From the NCBI GenBank assembly GCA_944388495.1, contig CALXIZ010000053.1, positions 1-32,075 on the forward strand: 32,075 bases of DNA, given 5' to 3'. Below, piece by piece: positions 23,982 to 32,074 of the stretch. The translations under genes and the position numbers were made by a program. Source of the DNA: an uncultured Clostridia bacterium (GTDB lineage: Bacteria > Bacillota > Clostridia > Peptostreptococcales > Anaerovoracaceae). Below the pieces are notes generated by a model that saw only the letters and a list, made by a program, of their open reading frames with translations, did no database searches and was not told the origin of the DNA. Position 1 is the stretch's first letter; every line of letters begins with the position of its first letter.

Positions 23982-25550
23982 ATGTCACAAAAGTCACAGA
24001 ATAAGGAAAGTCAGGTGAAGGCCATCAGTTTTGTGATGGTGATCACGCTGATCGGAAAGCTGCTGGGACTGTATCGCGACCGTCTCCTGGCGGTTACATA
24101 CGGCACGGGAATGTTTGCGAATGCCTTTTCCACGGCGAGCAGGATTCCGCGCGTTTTTTTTGACGTCCTTTTCGCATCGGCCATCGCGGCCAGCTTCATC
24201 CCGGTTTACAGCGAGTACCGGGAGAAAAAAGGACGTGAGGAGGCGGAGAGATTTGCGGGAAATTTTATCACTGTCATCGGCTTTCTGACGCTGATTCTGT
24301 CAGCGGCGGGAATTTTTTTCGCCGATCAGATGGTGACGCTGTTTGCACCGGATTACGACGAACAGACGGCAAAGCTGTGCGCCTCTCTGACGGCGATTGT
24401 CTTTCCGACGGCTTTCTTTACCGGAATCGCTTATTCTTTTGTCGGTATTCTGCAGGCGTCCGGCGAGTTTAATGTTCCGGCGCTGATCAGCGCCGTTTCA
24501 AATGTCATCATTATCGCATATTATCTGTTTCTGAACGACCGTTTCGGCGTCTACGGACTGGCGGTCGCTTTTCTCGCGGGATGGGCGATGCAGATGTTCT
24601 TTCAGATTCCGTCCCTGAAAAAAAGGGGATTTTCCTACAGGCCGAGTCTGAGCTTCCGGAGTGAGGGGATCAGAAAGGTTCTGAAACTCATGATACCCGT
24701 CATGGTCAGCACATGGGTGCAGCCTATCGTCCTCATGATCAATTCACGATATGCTTCCGGGCTTTACGGGGGAAGCGGCGTGACGGTCATCGATTACAGC
24801 ACGAATCTGTACCTGACGATTGCGGGAGTTTTTGTTCTGTCGGTGACAAATGTCATCTTTCCGAAGCTGTCGCAGCTGTCCGCTTCCGGCGATGAAGAGG
24901 GGATTACGGAGACGGTGAGAACGACGACTCACTCTTCGCTCTTTTTTATCATTCCGATGATGCTCGGTATGATGGCGCTTTCTCACCCGCTGATCGATCT
25001 CATCTACGGCGGCGGAGAATTCGGCGCCGGGGATACGGAGCGAACGGCGCAGGCGATGTTTTTCACCTCTCTGGGCATGGTAGGCTATGCGCTGCAGAAT
25101 ATTCTCTGCCGTGTCTATTATGCGCGCCAGGACGGAAGGACGCCGCTGATCGCGGGAGCGGTCTCTTTAGCGGCAGACATCGTCTTCTGCGAACTGCTGG
25201 TGGAGCCGATGGGCGTATCCGGACTGGCTCTGGCATCGGCGCTCGCCTCGACGATTTACGCCGCAGCGCTGATCGTTCCGCTTCAGCGTTCCGGAAGCCG
25301 TTTTATAACGAAAAAATTCTGCGCCGACATGCTGAAAACGGCAGTCTGCGCATGTATAATGGCAGCAGCCGTGTACGGACTCGCGGATCTCATGCGGGGA
25401 ATTCTGCCGGGGATCGCGGGCAAGATAGCCGTGCTGATTCTTCCGACGGCTGCGGGTGTGCTCATTTTCTTTGCGGCGGCGGCTCTGCTGCGGCTGGACG
25501 AAGTGGAATACATCAGGAATTTCATCAGAAAAATATTGAAGAGGGGTTGA
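23982..25550 (+). CDS. murJ: MurJ/MviN-family lipid-linked sugar flippase
   Basis: A 522-residue multi-pass membrane protein of the MOP superfamily, about 14 helices. N-terminal landmarks are LIGKLLGLYRDRLLA, AFSTASRIPRVFFDVLFASAIAASFIPVY, typical of MurJ/MviN. It moves a lipid-linked glycan across the membrane: lipid II for MurJ proper, or a wall polymer intermediate here given the neighbours. Start ATG 23982 is preferred, because AGAGGA at 23968-23973 precedes it and the upstream in-frame codons show no homology. The ligase-like gene follows almost directly (5 bases), marking an operon. Confidence 0.9.
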   Translation: MSQKSQNKESQVKAISFVMVITLIGKLLGLYRDRLLAVTYGTGMFANAFSTASRIPRVFFDVLFASAIAASFIPVYSEYREKKGREEAERFAGNFITVIGFLTLILSAAGIFFADQMVTLFAPDYDEQTAKLCASLTAIVFPTAFFTGIAYSFVGILQASGEFNVPALISAVSNVIIIAYYLFLNDRFGVYGLAVAFLAGWAMQMFFQIPSLKKRGFSYRPSLSFRSEGIRKVLKLMIPVMVSTWVQPIVLMINSRYASGLYGGSGVTVIDYSTNLYLTIAGVFVLSVTNVIFPKLSQLSASGDEEGITETVRTTTHSSLFFIIPMMLGMMALSHPLIDLIYGGGEFGAGDTERTAQAMFFTSLGMVGYALQNILCRVYYARQDGRTPLIAGAVSLAADIVFCELLVEPMGVSGLALASALASTIYAAALIVPLQRSGSRFITKKFCADMLKTAVCACIMAAAVYGLADLMRGILPGIAGKIAVLILPTAAGVLIFFAAAALLRLDEVEYIRNFIRKILKRG

Positions 25551-25554
25551 GGTG

Positions 25555-26985
25555 ATGATCTCTATTTTGAAAAACAGCCTGATATACCGTTTCTTTGCGG
25601 TCATATACGGCTGGTTCAGCGCGCAGTGGATGAAAAGCAGGATCATCCGCGCGTTTATCGATACGAAGGATGCGCAGGAGGTCTCTCACAGCAGCATATT
25701 TTACGGGCCGGGACACCGGCTGAGAGAACTCATATCGCGGATTTATGAGAAACTGCATCTGAGACGGATTTTTACCGGAAGTATTTTCGCCAATCCGTAT
25801 GTCTGGTGCTTTCTGGCGGCGGTGCTGGCGCCTCTGGTGCCGACGATGCTCCTTCTGGGAATCGTGCTGCTGTCCTGTGTGTCGTCGATTCTGAGCGCGG
25901 CGGCGGACAGGCAGAAGACGCTGCTCTGTTCACCGGTAAACAGGTATGTCATCCTGTTCGCGGTTCTTTATATCATCGCGACCGTCACATCGGTGACACT
26001 GACGGGAAGTCTTTATGTGGGACTCATGACGACAGTCTTCGTGCTGTCGGCGCTGACGGTGGAAAACGCGGTGACGACGAAAAAGGGACTGGATATACTG
26101 GTCACCGCTATGGTGCTGGCCGGAGTGCTCGTCTCGCTCTACGGATTTTATCAGTATCTCTTCGGAGCGGCCGGTTCTGCGTCGTGGACGGATGACGACA
26201 TGTTTTCCTCGATTTCCACGCGTGTATATTCGACACTTCAGAATCCGAACGTGCTCTCGGAATACCTGCTGCTCGTCATTCCGCTGTCGGCAGCCTGCCT
26301 GTTTACGGCGGAAGGATTTCTGAAAAAGTTTTTTTTCCTGTGTACGACGGGAATTATGTGTGTCTGCATGATCCTGACCTTTTCCAGAGCGGGATGGCTG
26401 GGCCTCATCTTTGCGGCGGCGGTCTTTCTCATTCTCATCGACAGGAGATACCTGCTGCTGTTTCTCGCAGCCGCTGTCGTCGTTCTTGCGGCGGCGCCGG
26501 ATGTGATCATCAGCCGCTTTACGAGTATCGGAGACATGTCGGACGGCTCCACCTCCTACCGGGTGGCCATCTGGATGGGAACGATCAATATGCTTAAGGA
26601 TTACTGGATCTGCGGCATCGGTCCGGGTACGGATGCGTTCAATCTCATCTATCCGAGCTACAGCTATAACAGCGCCGTGGCGCAGCATTCCCACAATCTG
26701 TTCCTGCAGATCATGAGCGACGCCGGCATATGCGGCCTGATCGTCTTTATCCTTCTCCTCATCGTATTCATCCGTGCGCTCTGCTCGGCGATTTCGAAGG
26801 AGAAAAACAGAAAGAGCAGGATTTTTCAGATTTCCGCTCTGGCGAGTGTCGGCGGATTCATGGTACAGAGTATGGCGGACTATTCTTTCTACAATTACAG
26901 GGTAATGTACCTGTTCTGGGTGTTCATCGGCCTGAGCGCTCTGTTTATCAGGCGCAGCAGTCTGGCCGGAGAGGAGAAAAAATGA
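25555..26985 (+). CDS. O-antigen ligase/polymerase-like membrane protein
   Basis: A 476-residue membrane protein with about ten helices. The Wzy/WaaL-type signature FSRAGWLGLIFAAAVF and the outer loop with AQHSHNLFLQIMSDAGICG (conserved His pair) are present. Family members join or polymerise lipid-linked glycans outside the membrane. ATG 25555 is preferred over GTG 25552, with AGGGG eight bases before it. The last four bases overlap the start of the glycosyltransferase gene (ATGA). With the MurJ-like flippase upstream, this points to a wall-polysaccharide polymerase or ligase. Confidence 0.85.
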   Translation: MISILKNSLIYRFFAVIYGWFSAQWMKSRIIRAFIDTKDAQEVSHSSIFYGPGHRLRELISRIYEKLHLRRIFTGSIFANPYVWCFLAAVLAPLVPTMLLLGIVLLSCVSSILSAAADRQKTLLCSPVNRYVILFAVLYIIATVTSVTLTGSLYVGLMTTVFVLSALTVENAVTTKKGLDILVTAMVLAGVLVSLYGFYQYLFGAAGSASWTDDDMFSSISTRVYSTLQNPNVLSEYLLLVIPLSAACLFTAEGFLKKFFFLCTTGIMCVCMILTFSRAGWLGLIFAAAVFLILIDRRYLLLFLAAAVVVLAAAPDVIISRFTSIGDMSDGSTSYRVAIWMGTINMLKDYWICGIGPGTDAFNLIYPSYSYNSAVAQHSHNLFLQIMSDAGICGLIVFILLLIVFIRALCSAISKEKNRKSRIFQISALASVGGFMVQSMADYSFYNYRVMYLFWVFIGLSALFIRRSSLAGEEKK

Positions 26986-28088
26986 TCCGTGTTCTCAATA
27001 TCATCAGTGATACAAATCTCGGCGGCGCCGGAAGAGTGCTGCTGAATTATGCGAAATACCGGGACCGCCTGCGTTTTGAAATGTCAGTCGTCCTTCCGCG
27101 GGGAAGCGTCCTGAAAGAACCTCTGGAATCGATGGACGTGCCTGTATATGAAATCGACGGCATGGCGGACCGCTCTTTCGACAGAGCCGCCGTGGGAAAG
27201 CTGAAGGAGCTGATAAAAAGAGACGATCCGGATATCGTTCATACGCACGGCTCCCTTTCGGGACGGATCGCGGCAAAGGCCTGCGGCAGAAGGATCGTCT
27301 ATACGCGTCACTGCGCCTTCCCTGTAAAGAGCTATATGAAACACGGCCCGGGAAGATGGGCGAACCGGCTTTTTAACATGCATTATGCCGACCGTGTCAT
27401 CGCCGTGGGAGAATCGACAAAGAAAAATCTCATGGAGAGCGGGATTCCGGAAAAATATATCGATACGATGATGAACGGCTCCGGAAAGATAACGCTGCCT
27501 CCCACGGAGGAGAGAAGGAAGCTGCGGCGTCAGTACGGATTTTCCGACGGCGACTTTGTCATGGGCATCATGGCCAGAATCGAAGTGTACAAGGGACATG
27601 ACGACATTCTGGATGCTCTGCGTCTGCTGCTTGCGGAAGGGCTGCCGGTAAAGCTGATCATAGCCGGAACGGGCTCATACGAAGACGAACTGAAGAAAAA
27701 GGCGGCGGAGTTTCCGCCGGGAACGGTGGTCTTTGCCGGATTTGTACGCGATATTTCCGGAATTCTCGCCGTGATGGATGTGCAGGTCAACGCCTCCTAT
27801 GAGAGTGAGACGTCGAGTCTTTCCGTCATCGAAGGAATGAGCGCGGGTATTCCGTCGGCAGTCAGTGACTGCGGCGGAAATCCGGATCTCGTCACGGACG
27901 GTGTAAACGGCTTCGTTTTCCCCGTGCACGGCAGCGCGGCGCTGGCGGCGGGCATACGCAGAATGGCGCAGGATCCGGATTTCCGCAGCCGCCTGAGAGA
28001 AGGCTCGCTGCGCGTCTATGAGGAGCGCTTTACAGGAAAAAAATTCGCGGAAAACGTGGAAGCCGTCTATGAAAAGCTTCTGCGCTGA
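26982..28088 (+). CDS. GT4-family glycosyltransferase
   Basis: A 368-residue GT-B fold enzyme. The N-terminal domain begins MIRVLNIISDTNLGGAGRVLLNY; the C-terminal domain shows GIMARIEVYKGHDDIL and an E-x7-E-type region (YESETSSLSVIEGMSAGIPSA) that binds the sugar nucleotide. It transfers a sugar to a lipid-linked acceptor in the cytoplasm. The start is fixed by the ATGA overlap with the preceding stop; GGAGAGGAG lies before it. The acceptor and sugar are unknown. Confidence 0.9.
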   Translation: MIRVLNIISDTNLGGAGRVLLNYAKYRDRLRFEMSVVLPRGSVLKEPLESMDVPVYEIDGMADRSFDRAAVGKLKELIKRDDPDIVHTHGSLSGRIAAKACGRRIVYTRHCAFPVKSYMKHGPGRWANRLFNMHYADRVIAVGESTKKNLMESGIPEKYIDTMMNGSGKITLPPTEERRKLRRQYGFSDGDFVMGIMARIEVYKGHDDILDALRLLLAEGLPVKLIIAGTGSYEDELKKKAAEFPPGTVVFAGFVRDISGILAVMDVQVNASYESETSSLSVIEGMSAGIPSAVSDCGGNPDLVTDGVNGFVFPVHGSAALAAGIRRMAQDPDFRSRLREGSLRVYEERFTGKKFAENVEAVYEKLLR

Positions 28089-28178
28089 GCGGCGGAAAGA
28101 CGGAAAGCCCGGCGGGGAAGCGGACAACCGGCTGCGTCATCCGCAGAGCGGAAGTGAATCAGGAAAAGGGAAACAGAA

Positions 28179-28679
28179 ATGGGAAAAAAATCAGAATTTA
28201 AAATATCGTTTAATCTGTTCGATATTATCATCATCATCGTCGTTATCGCTCTGGCTGCGGGATTTGCCGTTTTCCAGATGAGAAGCGGATCTTCCGGCAG
28301 TCAGGCAGGAATGAAGACCGTTCAGTATCAGGTGGAGATTACCGGACTGACGGCAGGAACGGGCGAAATGATCCGCGAAGGGGACAAGATCGTGGATAAA
28401 GTAAAGAAAAACGGCATGGGAACGGTCGTATCGTCGGAATTTTATCCGATGACAAAAGAAGTTGTAGACCTGGAGACGGGAAATACGCTGTATAACGAAG
28501 TTCCGGACGAATATTCCGCTCTGATTACCATCGAAGCGGAATGCACAGATACGGAGTCCGCTCTGACGACTGACGGCGGCTTTGTCGTACGGGCCGGAGA
28601 GGACGCGAGTATTATCGGACCGGGATACAGCGGCGGCGGATTTATTGTGAATGTCATGCGGGGTGAAGGCGATGAGTAG
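28179..28679 (+). CDS. DUF4330-like single-pass membrane protein, first of two
   Basis: A 166-residue protein: short cytoplasmic N-terminus, one membrane helix (NLFDIIIIIVVIALAAGFAVF), then an outer domain with VQYQVEITGL, a REGDKIVD motif and a GYSGGGFIV end. The architecture matches DUF4330 proteins, which occur in wall-polysaccharide loci; function unknown. It overlaps the next gene by eight bases. Confidence 0.75.
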   Translation: MGKKSEFKISFNLFDIIIIIVVIALAAGFAVFQMRSGSSGSQAGMKTVQYQVEITGLTAGTGEMIREGDKIVDKVKKNGMGTVVSSEFYPMTKEVVDLETGNTLYNEVPDEYSALITIEAECTDTESALTTDGGFVVRAGEDASIIGPGYSGGGFIVNVMRGEGDE

Positions 28680-29175
28680 AAAAGTACTGGATGAAAAGGG
28701 ACGCCTGTTCGGCGTGATCAATATCGTGGATGTGATCGTCATCATTTTAGCGATCGTTCTCATATGCGGAATTTATGTGAAATTCGGACGGGACGAGCGC
28801 ACGGGCGCCGCCTCTTCCGGCAGCATGCAGACGGTGACCTATCAGATGGAGATTAAATCTGTCCGCAGCGGCATCGCGGATAATCTGCGGGAAGGCGACA
28901 AGATCTACGATAAGGAAAATGACGTACAGCTGGGCACGATTACAGACGTTCAGGTGACAGACGCACGCCGCAGTGAGGCGCTTGCCGACGGAACGATTGT
29001 GGAAGGCACAGTGCAGGGACGCTACGATGTGACGCTGACGATCGAAGGTTCTGCGCAGATCATCGACGGCCGCCACTACATCGGCCGGTCGGACGAGATC
29101 AGTGTCAACAGCGACAAGCAGTCCTATACGAAGTACTGTGAATTTACGGGAACGGTTATCAGTATCGGACAGTAG
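28672..29175 (+). CDS. DUF4330-like single-pass membrane protein, second of two
   Basis: A 167-residue paralogue of the preceding product: RLFGVINIVDVIVIILAIVL forms the start and membrane helix, then TVTYQMEIKSV, a REGDKIYD motif and YDVTLTIEG. ATG 28672 overlaps the preceding stop, so the two are translationally coupled and probably form a pair. Shared motifs between the two are VxYQxEI and REGDKI. Confidence 0.75.
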   Translation: MSRKVLDEKGRLFGVINIVDVIVIILAIVLICGIYVKFGRDERTGAASSGSMQTVTYQMEIKSVRSGIADNLREGDKIYDKENDVQLGTITDVQVTDARRSEALADGTIVEGTVQGRYDVTLTIEGSAQIIDGRHYIGRSDEISVNSDKQSYTKYCEFTGTVISIGQ

Positions 29176-29209
29176 CGCGGAAAAGCGGGAAAAGGAACGG
29201 ACGGGCAGA

Positions 29210-31444
29210 ATGAAGCGGAAAATACTCATGATCACGATGTCTCTGGGGATCGGCGGCGCGGAGACTCATATCGTGGAATTATCAAAGGAACTGAAGCGGC
29301 GCGGCTATGACATTATCGTAGCGTCAAACGGAGGAATCTATGTGGATGAGATAAAGAGATGCGGAATACGGCATGAGGAAATGCCGATGAACAGCAGAGA
29401 TACGTCTTCCATGCTTCGCTCCTACCGCCTGCTTAAGAAACTGATTCTGGCGGAAAAACCGGATCTCGTCCACGCTCATGCGAGAATCCCGGCCTTTATC
29501 GCCGGACTCGTTCGAAAATCCGTGGATTTTCCTTTTGTGACGTCGGCGCACGGCGTATTTGACACGACAGGCATTCTGAAGTATGTGTCAAACTGGGGAG
29601 ACAGGACGATCGCCGTATCGGAGGACATAAGGACGTATCTCCGGGAAAAATATCATGTTCCGAGCCAGAATATAAAGGTGACGATCAACGGCATCGACAC
29701 TGAAAAATTTTCGCCGGATGCTGCGGCGGACAAGACCGCGGAGGAATGGAAGCTTGACCGTACCTGCCCCGTTATCTGTCATGTCAGCCGTCTTGACGAC
29801 GAAACCTCCCGCTTTGCACATCAGCTGATCGGATCGATGCCGCAGATCTGCTCCGCAGTTCCCGGCACGCAGCTTATCATCACCGGGGGAGGTACACAGG
29901 AGGAGCGGCTTCGGAAATTCGCATCGGAGACGAACAGTGCCCTCGGCCGCAGAGCGGTCATCATGACGGGCCCGCGTACCGACGTCAATGAAATCGTCGC
30001 TCTGTGCGACGTCTTCGTGGGCGTATCGAGAACGGCTCTGGAAGCCATGGCGTGCGAGAAACCGGTCATACTTGCCGGAGAGGCGGGCTATATGGGCATT
30101 TTCAGCCGCGAAAAGCTGGATGAAGCCAGAGCGGATAACTTCTGCTGCAGAAGCCGCGGCCATTCCGACTCGGATGATCTGGCGTCAGATATCGTTTTCT
30201 GCCTGCAAAACTGCGGGTCAGAGCAGATGAAAGAACTCTGCAGGTTTGAACGCGAAGTGATCCAAAGAGAATATTCCGTGGGAAAAATGACGGATGACTG
30301 TATCGAAGTCTACGATAAAGCCGTACAGAAGCCGTATCATATCGTGATGAGCGGTTATTACGGATTCTCCAATGCAGGCGATGAGGCGATTCTCAATGCG
30401 ATTCACCGAAATCTGATGAAGCTGCCGGAAAATCTTCAGGTAAAGGTGCTGATTTCCAATCCGGAGGAGGCAAAAAAGATTTACGATTTCGATATGGTCG
30501 ACCGGTTTCACATCTTCCGCCTTCTTCGGGCGATTCACAGCTGTGATCTGCTGATCTCCGGCGGCGGAAGTCTTCTGCAGGACAGGACGTCCACGAAATC
30601 CATCATGTATTATCTGACGGTCATGAATCTGGCAAAATTCATGAAGAAAAAGGTCATGCTCTATGCGAACGGAATCGGACCGGTGATCAAGCCGGCAAAC
30701 CGCCGGCGCGTATGCGCCGCTGTCAGCAGAGCGGATCTGATCACTCTCAGAGACGAAAATTCCGTAGAGGAGCTGCGAAACATGGGCGTGAACAGAGATG
30801 ACATGTATGTGACGGCAGATCCTGTCTTTACATTTGACTGCCTTTCCGGAGAACGGGCGGGAAATCTGCTGAAAAAAGAGGGAATACCGGATGACCGGCC
30901 TTTCGTGGGAGTTTCTCTGCGCAGCTGGTACAATCTTCCGGGCTTTGCGGATAAGATCGCGGTGATCTGCGATGAGATTTACCGCCGTTATGACCGGAAT
31001 ATCGTTTTCATCGTCATGCAGACGCCGAATGATATAAAAATAAGCCGGCAGGTGCAGGAAAGGATGGAATCCCCTTCCTATATTCTGCCGAACCGTTACA
31101 GCACCGACGAAATCATGGGTATGGTGGGCTGTGCCGATTTCGTCGTCTGCATGCGGCTTCACACGCTCATCTTCGCGGCTCACATGCAGGTTCCGACGCT
31201 GGGACTGGTCTACGACCCGAAGGTTAAGCATCATCTGAAGTCGCTGGGCATGCCGTCCATGGGCGACGTGGAGACTCTCGATACGGATGAAGCTCTTCAG
31301 TGCGTGGAGGATATGGTCAGAAACAGAGAACATTATGCCCGCATCCTGAGTGAAAAATCAGAGGAGCTGCGCAGACTGGCCTGCAGAAACGAGGAGCTGC
31401 TCACGGAACTGGTAGACAGCGAGCTGGCCGCGCGGAAAGAGTGA
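29210..31444 (+). CDS. csaB: Fusion of GT4 glycosyltransferase and CsaB-type polysaccharide pyruvyl transferase
   Basis: A 744-residue two-domain protein. Residues 1 to about 372 are a GT4 glycosyltransferase (MKRKILMITMSLGIGGAET, then the donor-site region with RTALEAMACEKPVILA). From about residue 375 a CsaB domain follows: MSGYYGFSNAGDEAILNAI, LLISGGGSLLQDRTS, LYANGIGPV, and CMRLHTLIFAAHMQVPTLGL. CsaB adds ketal pyruvate to wall polysaccharide, which is what SLH domains recognise. In the well-known cases CsaB stands alone; here the sugar transfer and pyruvylation steps are joined. ATG 29210 is chosen by homology; the ribosome binding site is somewhat far (AAGGAA at about 29192). It is the last gene of the run. 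Confidence 0.92.
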   Translation: MKRKILMITMSLGIGGAETHIVELSKELKRRGYDIIVASNGGIYVDEIKRCGIRHEEMPMNSRDTSSMLRSYRLLKKLILAEKPDLVHAHARIPAFIAGLVRKSVDFPFVTSAHGVFDTTGILKYVSNWGDRTIAVSEDIRTYLREKYHVPSQNIKVTINGIDTEKFSPDAAADKTAEEWKLDRTCPVICHVSRLDDETSRFAHQLIGSMPQICSAVPGTQLIITGGGTQEERLRKFASETNSALGRRAVIMTGPRTDVNEIVALCDVFVGVSRTALEAMACEKPVILAGEAGYMGIFSREKLDEARADNFCCRSRGHSDSDDLASDIVFCLQNCGSEQMKELCRFEREVIQREYSVGKMTDDCIEVYDKAVQKPYHIVMSGYYGFSNAGDEAILNAIHRNLMKLPENLQVKVLISNPEEAKKIYDFDMVDRFHIFRLLRAIHSCDLLISGGGSLLQDRTSTKSIMYYLTVMNLAKFMKKKVMLYANGIGPVIKPANRRRVCAAVSRADLITLRDENSVEELRNMGVNRDDMYVTADPVFTFDCLSGERAGNLLKKEGIPDDRPFVGVSLRSWYNLPGFADKIAVICDEIYRRYDRNIVFIVMQTPNDIKISRQVQERMESPSYILPNRYSTDEIMGMVGCADFVVCMRLHTLIFAAHMQVPTLGLVYDPKVKHHLKSLGMPSMGDVETLDTDEALQCVEDMVRNREHYARILSEKSEELRRLACRNEELLTELVDSELAARKE

Positions 31445-31540
31445 GGATACGCCGGCTCCGGATGAGCGAGGATACGGCAGACCGGATAAGCAAAGAATTG
31501 CCGGCCCGGACGGGTAAGGATACGCCGGTCCGGGCAGAGC
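31443..31540 (+). repeat. Four degenerate 24-25 bp tandem repeats after csaB
   Basis: Units at 31443-31467, 31468-31491, 31492-31515 and 31516-31540 share a GAGGATACGCCGG...CCGGA pattern with much divergence. They start within the csaB stop codon. Confidence 0.6.
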
Positions 31541-31580
31541 CGAAAAGAACGCCGAAACGCTGCCGTCATGCCGTATCCTG

Positions 31581-31609
31581 TTGCAATTTGCTGTTCCTTT
31601 CTGTAAAAT
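31581..31609 (+). promoter_or_regulatory. Promoter-like pair downstream of csaB
   Basis: TTGCAA at 31581-31586 and TAAAAT at 31604-31609, 17 bases apart. It would drive the short ORF at 31692. Confidence 0.5.
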
Positions 31610-31682
31610 TGAAATATATTTTTCAGCCCGTTTCGGGCGCAGAAAACTTCCGTCTATTAGAGATATTCAGGAAAAAGGAGGC

Positions 31683-31711
31683 TTGACGGCAGTGCTTCTT
31701 TGCAATATACT
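31683..31711 (+). promoter_or_regulatory. Strong promoter directly before the GACA microsatellite
   Basis: TTGACG at 31683-31688 and TATACT at 31706-31711, 17 bases apart. Transcription would start at the edge of the GACA repeat, giving a short RNA ending at 31774 or 31853. It overlaps the ribosome binding site and start of the short ORF, so the two readings compete. Confidence 0.5.
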
Positions 31712-31760
31712 CGCGACAGACAGACAGACAGACAGACAGACAGATAGACAGACAGAATAA
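31692..31760 (+). CDS. Possible 22-codon ORF containing the GACA repeat
   Basis: GTG 31692 with AAGGAGG at 31675-31681 upstream. The product begins MLLCNILAT and then repeats DRQT, ending with TAA at 31758-31760, just before a terminator. A four-base repeat inside a frame means that loss of one unit would join this ORF to a frame open to the window end. It could be a leader peptide or chance. Confidence 0.3.
   Translation: MLLCNILATDRQTDRQTDRQTE
31715..31754 (+). repeat. GACA tetranucleotide microsatellite, ten units
   Basis: Seven GACA units (31715-31742), one GATA, then two GACA. Such tracts are prone to slippage. Confidence 0.95.
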
Positions 31761-31774
31761 GTCTGTCCTTTTTT
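31747..31774 (+). terminator. Terminator built partly from the microsatellite
   Basis: GACAGAC (31747-31753) pairs with GTCTGTC (31761-31767), followed by six T. Any other GACAGAC in the repeat can also pair with the right arm. Confidence 0.65.
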
Positions 31775-31802
31775 GCTGCTCAAAATTTAAGATTCCTGTG
31801 TT

Positions 31803-31853
31803 AAAAGGCGTGTTTCGTCTGCGGTTTTTCCGCGGGCGTGATACGCCTTTTTT
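31803..31853 (+). terminator. Second intrinsic terminator
   Basis: AAAAGGCGT (31803-31811) pairs with ACGCCTTTT (31843-31851); an inner stem GCGG/CCGC sits in the loop; the T-run continues to 31853. Confidence 0.75.
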
Positions 31854-31891
31854 GCGTATGTCAGAATTTCAGAATTGCGGAAAACCTCTAA

Positions 31892-32074
31892 AAGCTGCAC
31901 GACGAATTGAAGGGCAGACGCTACCGGACGCCGCCCTGCCACCGCTTTATGATTTACGACCCGAAGAAGCGGGAAATACAAGCTCTGTCTTTGGTGTACG
32001 GAAACTCTGTACTGACAAAAGCCCCGAAAAGAGGGGAAGCGGATATTGTGGAAGAAAATCTCTCGATAGAATAA
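31892..32074 (+). pseudogene. Reverse-transcriptase-like fragment, decayed
   Basis: Between a stop at 31889-31891 and TAA at 32072-32074, one frame encodes a piece beginning LHDELKGRRYR and continuing FMIYDPKKREIQALS. That combination (an L-x-E-L-x-G-x-Y block, then F-x-x-x-x-P-K-x-R-x-I-x-A) is what I know from the N-terminal part of bacterial reverse transcriptases. The expected RDRVVQ block after it is replaced by unrelated sequence, and the YADD catalytic region is absent. There is no proper start. It is best read as a remnant, with an internal deletion or frameshift. Recognition is by eye only. Confidence 0.45.

Noticed and set aside
31441..31686. 81-codon plus-strand frame after csaB
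   Set aside because: It runs through the degenerate repeats and a promoter-like pair and has no recognisable domain or start signal.
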